A stretch of DNA of 35,887 bases from Loigolactobacillus zhaoyuanensis (GCF_003946385.1 NZ_RHOE01000023.1:1-35887); one strand, 5' to 3'; numbered from the stretch's first letter, positions 25,610-33,833 are shown. The notes: generated by a model not told the origin, from the letters alone. Translations and numbers: made by a program.

Positions 25610-25906
25610 CTACGCAGTTTCCCGCGGTAAATTGACTATCCGTACTTCTAGACGCTTGTCTAGTGCTTGGGCAATATCGGCTAGTAGCGAAAATGAAGGC
25701 TCCATTGTCGCGGCCTCAATTCGGGCAATCGTCGAGCGTGGCTTATTGACTCTTTTTGCAAAATCCGTTTGGTTTAGCCCAGTTTGAGTTCTTAATTCAA
25801 ATAATAAGTCAGCTAAATCGAGTTTGTCCTGCTCAGCCGCGAAGGCTTGTTTAAATTCCGGGCTTGCGGCTAAACGTCGCTTAATTGCGGCACTGTTTTT
25901 ACTCAT
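25610..25906 (-). CDS. HigA/XRE-type antitoxin, orphan
   Basis: 98 residues. N-terminal ASPEFKQAFAAEQDKLDLADLLFELR, then a helix-turn-helix (TGLNQTDFAKRVNKPRSTIARIEA) and LLADIAQALDKRLEVRIV. The same layout (DPEF, AEGEKLD, HTH, MGKKLKVE) is seen in the intact antitoxin at 32.5 kb. ATG at 25906 has GGGGGAA upstream; the longer open frame is the degraded toxin region. The upstream toxin is broken, yet the operator-like palindrome at 26046-26065 is intact. Confidence 0.85.
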   Translation of the reverse strand: MSKNSAAIKRRLAASPEFKQAFAAEQDKLDLADLLFELRTQTGLNQTDFAKRVNKPRSTIARIEAATMEPSFSLLADIAQALDKRLEVRIVNLPRETA

Positions 25907-25920
25907 AATATTCCCCCACT

Positions 25921-26028
25921 TTATAAAGTTCGCTTTTTCAACATAATCGTATCGCGAATCGTCTGAGCTTTTTGAATTTCTCGCTAACGATCGAACTGTT
26001 CTCCCCAATCAAATTCTGGTTTCACCAT
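25921..26028 (-). pseudogene. Degraded RelE/HigB-type toxin
   Basis: Starts with AAGGAG and ATG at 26028: MVKPEFDWGEQFDR, then an in-frame TAG, then REIQKAQTIRDTIMLKKRTL and TAA just before the antitoxin's ribosome site. The second part resembles the last residues of RelE/HigB toxins (compare TEITHALALRAMFQL at 32.4 kb). About 80 residues of the middle are missing. Internal deletion is the simplest reading. Confidence 0.6.
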
Positions 26029-26045
26029 ACGATTCTTCTCCTTGA

Positions 26046-26065
26046 TTGTAGCATACTTGCTACAA
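26046..26065. promoter_or_regulatory. Palindromic operator and promoter of the orphan antitoxin
   Basis: TTGTAGCA (26046-26053) and TGCTACAA (26058-26065), perfect arms with a 4-base spacer. On the minus strand it overlaps a -10 box TATGCT, 17 bases after TTAGAT. It is typical of HigA autorepression. Confidence 0.65.
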
Positions 26066-26154
26066 ATATTTAATCTAACAATAGTTAAACTTCGTAGAGA
26101 ACCGTATTATGCGTTAAAAAGAATTATTGAAGCGAGTCGCTGCGCCTAAGTCAA

Positions 26155-26180
26155 TAAAAAAAACTTAAAGCCATTAAGAC
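26155..26180 (-). terminator. Terminator of the C39-like gene
   Basis: On the minus strand CTTAA-TGGCT-TTAAG is followed by T8. Confidence 0.55.
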
Positions 26181-26240
26181 TCTAAGTCAGATTCTAGAAT
26201 TATTTGGTGAGTTGCGGGTAATGCTAACAGCTTAACGCTT

Positions 26241-26888
26241 CTAATAGGTCATCGCTCGATAGTGTTGTGACGCCATTAGAGTCCAAAGTCGTTGACTACT
26301 GATCCGGCGGTTAGACTTACCCGTATAGGGATCATTGTAGACGAAGGTTTCCTCGGAATAGCCAGTCAGCAAAATCGCGTGCGCTGGGAAGCCATGCATT
26401 TCGACCCAGACAACGATCGGCTTACCCTGCGCTAATTGCCGGCGGAAGCTACTTACAGGTTGCTTGGAAAGATCAGTAAAGCTCCCCAGGTGTTTTTCAA
26501 AATAACTGCGCCACGCCGGCGGGTACATCGTGTAGCCAGTATCGTTAAATGGGTTTCCCCAAAAGCCAGTTTCCGGATCATCGGTATACGGAAGCGCATT
26601 GGCGATCTGGGTCAAGCTTTGTGGCTTACCGCGAAACTCTAACAGCATGGCCACATCCGTGATTTCGCAGCCGGTGGGCAATATTGGCCGCTGTGCCTTC
26701 GCAACCACTTGCAATTGGAATGCAACTGGTTGCTGTTTAGTTAATTTATCCCAGCCATTTTCTAGCGCCACTGGGGCTGATGTTTCCGTTGGCACTGTAT
26801 GCCAGCCGACAAACAAAAGGCTGGCGATCACTACTGCCACAAGCGGTACTAGCAGTAATAAGCCATGCCATAGTTTCTGTGTTCTCAA
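26241..26888 (-). CDS. C39-like cysteine peptidase family protein
   Basis: 215 residues. One N-terminal membrane anchor (about 8-29), so the domain is extracellular. Catalytic triad pattern of the C39_2 type: Cys74 in LPTGCEITDVAMLL, His170 in HGFPAHAILLTGY and Asp186 in YNDPYTG. Substrate unknown; wall-associated relatives are common in lactobacilli. TTG start with GAGGG upstream. Confidence 0.85.
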   Translation of the reverse strand: MRTQKLWHGLLLLVPLVAVVIASLLFVGWHTVPTETSAPVALENGWDKLTKQQPVAFQLQVVAKAQRPILPTGCEITDVAMLLEFRGKPQSLTQIANALPYTDDPETGFWGNPFNDTGYTMYPPAWRSYFEKHLGSFTDLSKQPVSSFRRQLAQGKPIVVWVEMHGFPAHAILLTGYSEETFVYNDPYTGKSNRRISSQRLWTLMASQHYRAMTY

Positions 26889-27014
26889 ACTTTTCCCTCA
26901 TTCTTTAATTGCAGAATTTTAAACAGTGTTCTAAATTAAATTTCCGCGCCTTATTTGCTTGTAGTATAGCAAATAATTATAAAGATAATGTTAACATACC
27001 GTAATTATTTTGTG

Positions 27015-27878
27015 TCAGTTATTGCGTTTTTTATGGTGATACAGTTGATAACTTAGGCCGAGTGTCACCGCCATCATAACGTCAAATTGTCGATCAGACA
27101 ACAGGCGGCGACTGAGCAATGACGCATGGCTACCAAAACCGCCGACATAGCGTGTGCGCGGGCGCTTAGCAGTAGCGGCGCGTTCCATCAGATCCGCAAT
27201 TACTGTCGGCGCTGACCCAATTTTGGCGAATAGCTTTAACAATGCCGTCATATCGCGGGCAGCATTTTTGTAGGCACCTTTGCCGGATACTTGCATCAGC
27301 TTACCGTTAGCGATCCCAGCCCACTCGCTTTTAGTCATCCCCGGCTCAATCAAAACCACATCAATGCCAAATGGCTTAACTTCCATCCGTAGTGAATCGC
27401 TCATCCCTTCCAGCGCGTGCTTGGTTCCCATATACCACGCTGACAGCGGCTGATAGATCTTACCGCCGATCGATGACGTATTGATGATGCGGCCAGAACG
27501 CTGACGGCGCATGATCGGCAACACTAGCTGGATCAGCCGCATCACGCCGAAAACATTAACTTCAAATTGGCGCCGACCATCAGCTAGTGGCACATCTTCC
27601 ACTGCACCGTATTCGCCAAAACCGGCATTATTGATCAAAATATCGATCCGCTGTTCACGATCCATGATCTGCTGGACAGCATTTTTTAAAGACGCTTCAT
27701 CCGTTACATTTAAAGCTAAAGGATGTACGCCTAAGCCAGTTAAATGCTGCATGCGTGCTACTCGCCGCGCTGCTGCATAAACGATAAACCCACGTTGGCG
27801 CAGCCGAATCGCCGTCGCTTCACCAATTCCCGATGATGCGCCAGTCAGTAGAACAACTTGTTGTGTAATAGGTCGCAT
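27015..27878 (-). CDS. SDR-family oxidoreductase
   Basis: 287 residues, classical short-chain dehydrogenase. NAD(P) motif TGASSGIGEA (residues 13-22), arginines after the second strand (AARRVARM) favouring NADPH, NNAG (INNAGFGEYG), catalytic Ser in NTSSIGG and YxxxK as YMGTK, and PG motif EPGMTKSEW. Substrate unknown; resembles generic lactobacillus oxidoreductases. GGGGTAA precedes the ATG. Confidence 0.93.
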   Translation of the reverse strand: MRPITQQVVLLTGASSGIGEATAIRLRQRGFIVYAAARRVARMQHLTGLGVHPLALNVTDEASLKNAVQQIMDREQRIDILINNAGFGEYGAVEDVPLADGRRQFEVNVFGVMRLIQLVLPIMRRQRSGRIINTSSIGGKIYQPLSAWYMGTKHALEGMSDSLRMEVKPFGIDVVLIEPGMTKSEWAGIANGKLMQVSGKGAYKNAARDMTALLKLFAKIGSAPTVIADLMERAATAKRPRTRYVGGFGSHASLLSRRLLSDRQFDVMMAVTLGLSYQLYHHKKRNN

Positions 27879-28022
27879 GTGATTACCCCATTTCTAAATT
27901 TTAAAAGCGTTTCCATTAATAACAACTGCCTAAATTTAAGTCGTCGCTGTACTAAGACAACCTGGAAAAGTGTTATACTTAAGCTAATGCGTTTCAGTGT
28001 CAATTATGAAAGAAGGATTAAA

Positions 28023-28268
28023 GTGGCACAACCTAATAATACCGCCCCAGTAGAGAATGAGCAAAGCCGACGTTTCGTCACCGGCGATCATGTCGACATT
28101 ACCAAAGAACAAGGTATTCCCGACTGCACTGGCGTTATCTCCAAGAAATACGTTAATAGCGCGCTGGTCAAGTTAGAAGTTGGCGGCAATATCACCCAAA
28201 AGATCATGGAAGAAATCAATGGCCGCTATGTCGTTAGTTACCGTAATATGAAAAAAAGTAAAGCATAA
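28023..28268 (+). CDS. DUF2187 family protein
   Basis: 81 residues. Short disordered N-terminus, then FVTGDHVDITKEQGIPDCTGVISKKYVNSALVKLEV, an SH3/KOW-like beta module found in DUF2187, ending GRYVVSYRNMKKSKA. GTG at 28023 has GAAGGA upstream. A TATACT box occurs about 50 bases before. Function unknown; small basic-ended, possibly RNA-binding. Confidence 0.8.
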   Translation: MAQPNNTAPVENEQSRRFVTGDHVDITKEQGIPDCTGVISKKYVNSALVKLEVGGNITQKIMEEINGRYVVSYRNMKKSKA

Positions 28269-28272
28269 AAAC

Positions 28273-28320
28273 AGAAACGTGTGTGCAAGCTGATCGTTGG
28301 TCTTGCAAGCACGTTTTTTA
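28273..28320 (+). terminator. Terminator of the DUF2187 gene
   Basis: AACGTGTGTGCAAG pairs with CTTGCAAGCACGTT around a 12-base loop with two central mismatches, then T6. Confidence 0.85.
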
Positions 28321-28419
28321 TATCCAGTTACTGCAGAAAAAACAATCCGCCTAAAGTTGGATTATTGTCACCACCTTGGCCGGATACACTCCGTTACAGC
28401 AACATTTATATTTAGAGTG

Positions 28420-28507
28420 TCCTAAAAAAGCACTTAGATTCTGAGCACTAGCCTGGGTTAGCAATAAGGTCCACACCCGTAGCTAGGCGCAAGAATCTGT
28501 TTTTTTA
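28420..28507. other. Long hairpin with U-runs upstream of the ABC gene
   Basis: AGATTCT...CTAGC (28436-28452) pairs with GCTAG...AGAATCT (28482-28498) with a 5-base internal mismatch; T7 follows on the plus strand and, on the minus strand, TTTTTT follows after a few bases. It could be an attenuator for the ABC gene or a bidirectional terminator. An 18-base palindrome, TTTTAATTAGAATTAAAA, lies just after it (28514-28531). The rest of the 28.32-28.60 kb gap shows nothing I recognise. Confidence 0.5.
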
Positions 28508-28596
28508 AGCACGTTTTAATTAGAATTAAAATCTACGTTCTAACCCATCAGCAGCGGCTGACGGTTAACATTTATTGAAAGTCGGAGGGCAACAAC

Positions 28597-30579
28597 TTGG
28601 CATTTTTGGAATTACATAACATTCATAAGTCCTACTTTTTAGGCAAAGAAGAGTTTCCGGTTTTAAACGGGATCGATCTCGACTTCGAGCTCGGTGAATT
28701 CGTTTCGATTTTAGGCGAATCCGGCGGTGGTAAATCAACGCTGATGAATATCATTGGCGGGCTCGACCGTAACTTTGACGGTGAAGTGCGCGCTGACGGT
28801 CAACTATTGGACCATAAAAAAGAAAAGCAGCTCGACGACTATCGCCGCGGCACCATCGGCTATATTTACCAATCCTACAACCTGATCAGTCATTTAAACA
28901 TTGTAGATAATGTGTTGGTTTCACTAAATATGACCAACCTAAACAACCGCCAGAAAAAAGAGCGCGCTACCGACTTACTTAAACAAGTCGGCCTCGGTGA
29001 TCAGCTTAAAAAGCACCCGAACCAATTATCTGGTGGGCAAAAGCAGCGTGTCGCCATCGCCCGCGCTTTGGCCAGCAATCCACGGGTGATCATCGCCGAC
29101 GAACCAACTGGTGCCTTAGATTCTAAAAACACCACCGAAGTTTTGGAAATTTTAGAAAACATCGCCGCCGAAGGTAAGTTAGTCATTACCGTCACCCACT
29201 CGCAGGACGTGGCCAACTACGGCACGCGGATCGTCCGTTTAGCCGATGGTAAGATCGAGGACGATACTCGTTTGAAGCCGGCTTTTGCCACAACGGTCGA
29301 ACAACCAGATATCAAACCTAAAGTACTGTCCGCGGGTGCCAGCTATAAAAACGCCTTTCAGCATTTATCCTACAATTTCTGGCGTAATTCGTTGATCATG
29401 CTGGGCACGGCGATCGGCCTGTTCGCCGTATTGCTATTTAGCGGTATCGGTAACGGCGTCAATGCGTTTATTCAGGATCAGATCAATTCAATGATCAATC
29501 CAAACTCAGTCACCGTTATGAAAAACTCAACTGGTAAGAAAATGAGCAACACCGCCTTTCAACAGCAGTTGGCCCAATCTAGTAGTGACCCCAGCAAGCT
29601 TTTTTTCACGCCGCAACAAGTCCAGCGCTTGGAAAAAGTTAAGGGCGTCGATCAGGTCGAACCTGGCTACCAACTGAGTAGTTATACGCTCTCTTACAAA
29701 GATAAAAACCAAAATAGTGCCAATATCCAAACCTGGACCAAAGCTTTTGCCAGCGACACTGTTAAAACTGGTCATGCGCCAAAAAACGATCAGATCTTGA
29801 TCGATAAATCGCAGGCCATTGCCTTAACCAGTCAAAAAACCTACAAACAGCTACTTGGTAAAAAAGTTAAGGTCACAATTCCTTGGATCGATAAAAATAA
29901 TCATCCCGTTCAAGCCAGTGCTGAATTGACCGTGGTTGGTTTTGCTAACGGCGGTCAAGCTGGCGCGATCGCCGCGACTAATTACAGCACGATGAATCAC
30001 TTGTTAAGTGCCGCCAAAGCTGACACCCGGGCCAACTTTATTTCAGTCAACGTTAAGGACGCCAACAAAGTGAAATCAGTAGCGACCCATATTCGTGGCT
30101 TGAAAGATAACGGCAAGTATAATTATGGCGCGATCACAGTCGGCGATATTCTCGACACAGTTAACCAATATGTCAGCATCGCTTCGATCGTACTTGCTGC
30201 GATCGCCGGTATTTCCCTGATCGTTTCTGCACTGATGATCATCGTGACCATGTATATGTCGGTATCCGAACGAACCAAAGAAATCGGGATCTTGCGCGCC
30301 CTAGGCGAACGTAAAAAAGATATTCGCCGTTTATTCACTGCTGAATCCGTCTTGATCGGCCTCTTCTCGGCTGCATTATCACTTGTTTTGGCTTATGCAG
30401 CAATGCTCGGGCTAAACCATGTGTTGTACGGAATCGTTAAATTCAATATGGTCCAAATCACGCCGGGTAACGTGATCTTCACTGTCGTCGCAGCTATTGT
30501 GATCTCCTTTATTGCTGCCTTATTACCAGCGCGCAAAGCATCACGGCTAAATCCGATCGATGCCTTGTCCGCAGATTAA
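28597..30579 (+). CDS. MacB/FtsX-like ABC transporter, ATPase fused to permease
   Basis: 660 residues. N-terminal ATPase (1-225): Walker A GESGGGKST, signature LSGGQ, Walker B VIIADEP, H-loop VTHS. Then a first helix (about 263-283), a large extracellular MacB_PCD-like domain (about 285-510) and a three-helix FtsX domain (about 520-655, with ERTKEIGILRALGERKKDI and a final LLPARKASRLNPIDALS). Such proteins are mechanotransmission devices for peptide or antibiotic export. TTG start with GGAGGG upstream. No partner gene is adjacent. Confidence 0.93.
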   Translation: MAFLELHNIHKSYFLGKEEFPVLNGIDLDFELGEFVSILGESGGGKSTLMNIIGGLDRNFDGEVRADGQLLDHKKEKQLDDYRRGTIGYIYQSYNLISHLNIVDNVLVSLNMTNLNNRQKKERATDLLKQVGLGDQLKKHPNQLSGGQKQRVAIARALASNPRVIIADEPTGALDSKNTTEVLEILENIAAEGKLVITVTHSQDVANYGTRIVRLADGKIEDDTRLKPAFATTVEQPDIKPKVLSAGASYKNAFQHLSYNFWRNSLIMLGTAIGLFAVLLFSGIGNGVNAFIQDQINSMINPNSVTVMKNSTGKKMSNTAFQQQLAQSSSDPSKLFFTPQQVQRLEKVKGVDQVEPGYQLSSYTLSYKDKNQNSANIQTWTKAFASDTVKTGHAPKNDQILIDKSQAIALTSQKTYKQLLGKKVKVTIPWIDKNNHPVQASAELTVVGFANGGQAGAIAATNYSTMNHLLSAAKADTRANFISVNVKDANKVKSVATHIRGLKDNGKYNYGAITVGDILDTVNQYVSIASIVLAAIAGISLIVSALMIIVTMYMSVSERTKEIGILRALGERKKDIRRLFTAESVLIGLFSAALSLVLAYAAMLGLNHVLYGIVKFNMVQITPGNVIFTVVAAIVISFIAALLPARKASRLNPIDALSAD

Positions 30580-30585
30580 ATTGAT

Positions 30586-30622
30586 CAAAAAAAGCTAGCC
30601 ACTTGATGGCTAGCTTTTTTTA
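30586..30622. terminator. Bidirectional terminator
   Basis: AAAAAAAGCTAGCC and GGCTAGCTTTTTTT form a perfect stem with a 7-base loop. It serves the ABC gene on the plus strand. The minus-strand gene's stop codon (TAG, 30610-30612) is inside the stem. Confidence 0.92.
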
Positions 30623-30969
30623 ATTAATTCAGTTGCGGTGGTCAAATCCACGGCTTGGCCTTGATACATGAAGGCATTACGCTCAAACGCTTGGCGCTGC
30701 TGCGGTTCCATGGCTTGCCAATTGGTGGGATGGATCGGGTAAGATAATAAACTGCCATCACTGTTGATATTGTGCACATAAAAAATTTGAAAACGGGGAA
30801 ATGATAAATTATCATCGATCAACTCGGCAAGCGCCTGCTCCAGCTTATCTTCACGCGGCAAAGCGATTTCCTTTACTTGCCGGCGAAACGTGCTGATTTG
30901 TTCCACAGATAGTGGTCGTTGCATAATAGCTTGCTTGGTAGCGGCGTATAACGCCAGTAATTCATTCAT
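30610..30969 (-). CDS. Hypothetical protein, 119 aa
   Basis: Not recognised. Mostly helical start (MNELLALYAATKQAIMQRPL, a second helix with QVKEIALPREDKLEQALAELI), then FPRFQIFYVHNINSDGSLLSYPIHPTNW and a short helix rich in Gln and Arg. No signal or membrane segment. AAGGAGG precedes the ATG. It converges on the ABC gene and shares its terminator. Confidence 0.8.
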   Translation of the reverse strand: MNELLALYAATKQAIMQRPLSVEQISTFRRQVKEIALPREDKLEQALAELIDDNLSFPRFQIFYVHNINSDGSLLSYPIHPTNWQAMEPQQRQAFERNAFMYQGQAVDLTTATELIKKS

Positions 30970-31027
30970 TTAGCAGCCTCCTTTTTAAGAACGTGTTCCA
31001 AAAGGTGTTCAGATTTTTAGTTTAATA

Positions 31028-31954
31028 TCATGCTTTGGTTAGCTCGTTCTTTTGCGCGTAGGCCAATAGATTCTGGCAAACTTGATGGGTCAAAATACTG
31101 GATGCCGGGCTAACTGGGTTCGCTTGCTTGCCTTGGATCGCAGCGATAAAATGCCGAATCAATGGTGCAAATCCGCGCCGCTCTAAATTTGGTGTCCAAT
31201 CGGGGAATTGTTCCTGTGTGGTCACGCCGTTTACCTGCAACGTATACGTCGCTAAATCGGTGACCTGCGCGATACCCTGCGGATTTTGCAGCTCGCCAGT
31301 TTCGCTGTTGGCGCCGGCCTGCATATTGAGCAGCGCATAGGCCGTTGCTGTCGGTGTTTCCATCACGACACTAGCTTGCTGCAAGTTTCCTTGCTGGGCC
31401 AACACTCGATAATGGTAATGGGTCGGCGTCTGTCCCAGTAAAAATAGCGCCGTATCGATCACATGCGGCATTAAATCAAAAATAACAAACGGTACTGGCT
31501 GCAAAGTAGCGACACGATTTTTCTGGGCGATCACCGTTTCAGCCGGTTGGCGTTGCTGTAACTTTGCATTCAACGGCGCAAACCGCCGATTAAAGCCCGC
31601 CGTCAACAACAAACCTTGTTGGGCCGCCAATTGATACAGGCGCTTTACTTCAGCGACGTTATCGCTCACTGGCTTATCAACATAAACATGGACCCCAGCA
31701 CGTAAACATTTTTCAATGTACGCGGCGTGCGTCGGTGTCGGCGTGTGAATGAAGATCGCCGCTGGTTTTAACGCCAATAACGCATCGAGATCAGCCGCGG
31801 TGTGCTGGAAACCAAATTGTTGCTGTAAATGCTTTAGTTTCGCAACATTGCGGGTACACAACACCCAATCAACTTGATCCTGCAACTGCGCCATCACTGG
31901 TAAATAAGCTTTCTGGGCAATATTACCTAGCCCAAGTACGCCAATTTTCAACAT
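31028..31954 (-). CDS. Gfo/Idh/MocA-family oxidoreductase
   Basis: 308 residues. Rossmann motif GVLGLGNIAQKAYLP at the start, family motif EKCLRAGVHVYVDKPVSDN (catalytic-type Lys in DKP), AGFNRRFAP, and FDLMPHVIDTALFLLG with the conserved His-Asp pair. Substrate unknown, probably a sugar or inositol derivative. ATG at 31954 has GGGGTGA eight bases upstream; a GTG at 31963 overlaps that site. Confidence 0.93.
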   Translation of the reverse strand: MLKIGVLGLGNIAQKAYLPVMAQLQDQVDWVLCTRNVAKLKHLQQQFGFQHTAADLDALLALKPAAIFIHTPTPTHAAYIEKCLRAGVHVYVDKPVSDNVAEVKRLYQLAAQQGLLLTAGFNRRFAPLNAKLQQRQPAETVIAQKNRVATLQPVPFVIFDLMPHVIDTALFLLGQTPTHYHYRVLAQQGNLQQASVVMETPTATAYALLNMQAGANSETGELQNPQGIAQVTDLATYTLQVNGVTTQEQFPDWTPNLERRGFAPLIRHFIAAIQGKQANPVSPASSILTHQVCQNLLAYAQKNELTKA

Positions 31955-32058
31955 GTACTTCACCCCTACTCACAAAAGTTACAACTTGACTCATGTAACT
32001 TTATTTTAACGGTTAGATAGCGCTAACACAATGATTGTGCGTTTTATAATTCGTATAA

Positions 32059-32091
32059 TTGACAATATATGAATTATACAATATAATTCAT
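32059..32091 (+). promoter_or_regulatory. Consensus promoter and operator of toxin-antitoxin pair
   Basis: TTGACA (32059-32064), exactly 17 bases, TATAAT (32082-32087): a perfect sigma-70 promoter. ATGAATTATA (32069-32078) and TATAATTCAT (32082-32091) form a perfect palindrome with a 3-base spacer over the -10 box. Further half-sites TATAATTC and TATAATTG lie at 32045-32061. Transcription should start at or within two bases of the toxin ATG. Confidence 0.85.
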
Positions 32092-32093
32092 GT

Positions 32094-32459
32094 ATGAAAA
32101 GATTAACTTTTGAGTCCTACAAAAGGTCCAACGGTCACGATGAATTTATTGAATGGTTAAGAACTTTGCCTAAAAAAGATAGTGCAAAATTACTTAGAAC
32201 CATTGATAAAACCGAGGAACAAGGATTACTGGTGGCACAACGATTACAGTGGGTTAAGAAAATAGATGTTAACCTTTATGAGCTGCGCAGCAAGTTGGGC
32301 TCCAATATTCAACGTGCCCTATATTTCCATGTTCAATCCAATCGCTACGTTATAACACACGGCTTCACAAAAAAAACGCAAAAAACACCGACAACGGAAA
32401 TAACGCACGCATTAGCATTACGAGCCATGTTTCAACTAGGTGGTTTTCACCGTAGTTGA
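32094..32459 (+). CDS. RelE/HigB-like toxin
   Basis: 121 residues. Pattern of the Gp49/HigB-like mRNA interferase group: NGHDEFIEWLRTLPKKDSAKLLRTID, VAQRLQWVKKIDVNLYELRSKLGSNIQRALYFHVQ and ITHGFTKKTQKTPTTEI, the last being a typical RelE-superfamily C-terminal strand and basic active site. Such toxins cut mRNA at the ribosome. There is no ribosome binding site; the predicted transcript begins at the start codon, so it is probably leaderless. The antitoxin follows. Confidence 0.92.
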   Translation: MKRLTFESYKRSNGHDEFIEWLRTLPKKDSAKLLRTIDKTEEQGLLVAQRLQWVKKIDVNLYELRSKLGSNIQRALYFHVQSNRYVITHGFTKKTQKTPTTEITHALALRAMFQLGGFHRS

Positions 32460-32483
32460 ATGGTCATCGTCCGTAACAACAAA

Positions 32484-32510
32484 ATTTATTAGCGTATTAG
32501 GCTAATAAAT
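32484..32510 (+). other. Hairpin between toxin and antitoxin
   Basis: ATTTATTAGC pairs with GCTAATAAAT, perfect 10-base arms with a 7-base loop, 31 bases before the antitoxin. No U-run. Perhaps it modulates mRNA stability or translation of the antitoxin. Confidence 0.6.
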
Positions 32511-32547
32511 TATTCAATATTGTGGAGTAGAAAGGAATGGCTTGAAA

Positions 32548-32814
32548 ATGAAAATTGATGACTTGATTCAAAAAGAATTAAAAGATCCTGAATTTGCAGC
32601 TAACTTTCAAGCTGAAGGAGAAAAACTAGATACCGCGATTGCTTTATATAAAGCCCGTGAAGAAGCCGGTTTAACCCAAGCCGAATTAGCGGAACGTGCC
32701 AAAACGACACAAGCAACTATTGCTAAAATTGAGCGCGGCGATAATGTTTCATTTGAAAAATTAGCTGCAATTGCCCATGCAATGGGTAAAAAGCTAAAAG
32801 TAGAATTTGCCTAA
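32548..32814 (+). CDS. HigA-like XRE antitoxin
   Basis: 88 residues. LKDPEFAANFQAEGEKLDTAIALYKARE, then helix-turn-helix (AGLTQAELAERAKTTQATIAKIERG) and FEKLAAIAHAMGKKLKVEF. It neutralises the toxin and should bind the palindrome at 32069-32091. AAAGGA lies upstream; ATG at 32548 or TTG at 32542 are both possible. Intact pair, unlike the degenerate copy at 25.6-26.1 kb. Confidence 0.92.
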   Translation: MKIDDLIQKELKDPEFAANFQAEGEKLDTAIALYKAREEAGLTQAELAERAKTTQATIAKIERGDNVSFEKLAAIAHAMGKKLKVEFA

Positions 32815-32841
32815 ACGATACGAATTTTTTAACTAAACAGT

Positions 32842-32893
32842 AATCCCAGTAATTGTTAGTTTTAGTTGACCTAACAATTACTGGGATTTTTAA
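32842..32893 (+). terminator. Terminator of the toxin-antitoxin operon
   Basis: Perfect 18-base arms (32842-32859, 32871-32888) with an 11-base loop, then T-run. Could also act on the minus strand for the TatD gene. Confidence 0.9.
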
Positions 32894-32932
32894 ATTAGTC
32901 ATCATAACCAAAAACTTTAGAAGTATTCGCGA

Positions 32933-33664
32933 CTAGCTTGCGCCATCGCCCGCCCAAAACCGCTGCAAATTAGTCACTAACTGAGCCGCAATTGCTGCGG
33001 GGGCCATATGGTGTACCTGTGATAGCGCCTGAATACCGGCGTTCATGATCTGCGGGTAGGCGCTTAGCGGCAATTCTTGATTTAGCGCCCAAGCGATGCT
33101 GTCCATGCCGTCAGATTCCAGTAATACCTTGTCCAAAGGTACTGTATTCAGTAAATAATGGACACTTTCCTCGGTGGCAAATGAGGGGCCAATACTAAAA
33201 TAACAGCCCAACGCTAAATAATCTTCAATGTATTCGGTACTAGAATACCAGTGCAATAAATAAGTATTGAAATATGTCTTCAAAATTCGTAGCGTTTCTC
33301 GCTCCAAGCCTTTAGTATGGATGATCACTGGCTTATGCGCTTGTTCGGCATAGGCCAATTGTTTGGTGAAAATTTGTTGCTGCAGTTGTGGGTTGTTTTT
33401 GGTCCATACATTATCTAATCCAATTTCACCGATCACCGGTACCTGCGCTAAAATCGGCGCCATTTCAGCCCAGGTGACCTGATCCACCTGCCACGGGTGA
33501 ATGCCGGCACTTAGCTGTAACCGGCTACTATGGCCCACCCAGGCTTGATTACGGGCAAATTCAGCTGGGGTGGCACAATTAACGGTGGCGTAAACTTTTT
33601 CTCGCTTCAATAAGCGAATATAGCTTTGTTCTTCCGCGTGCGTATGCGCATCAACTAATTGCAT
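32933..33664 (-). CDS. TatD-family metal-dependent hydrolase
   Basis: 243 residues, TIM-barrel amidohydrolase. Metal ligands: HxH in DAHTHAEE, Glu in GEIGLD, His in IIHTKG, His in LLHWYSS and Asp in LLESDG. E. coli TatD and relatives are 3'-5' exonucleases on DNA; this divergent, slightly short member may have another substrate. AAGGAG precedes the ATG. Confidence 0.88.
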   Translation of the reverse strand: MQLVDAHTHAEEQSYIRLLKREKVYATVNCATPAEFARNQAWVGHSSRLQLSAGIHPWQVDQVTWAEMAPILAQVPVIGEIGLDNVWTKNNPQLQQQIFTKQLAYAEQAHKPVIIHTKGLERETLRILKTYFNTYLLHWYSSTEYIEDYLALGCYFSIGPSFATEESVHYLLNTVPLDKVLLESDGMDSIAWALNQELPLSAYPQIMNAGIQALSQVHHMAPAAIAAQLVTNLQRFWAGDGAS

Positions 33665-33833
33665 GATCGTGCTCCTTTTTAGTGTGGCTTACCCAAATAC
33701 AAAAAATTTGGTTGTATCCAAAAGACGGCGTATTTTTTACTGCGCACTCATTAATTTTAACATGGATCACACCAATTTTTTATTCTTGGTCAGCTAATTC
33801 ACTGGTATACTATTAGCATTGGAGGGATTTATT

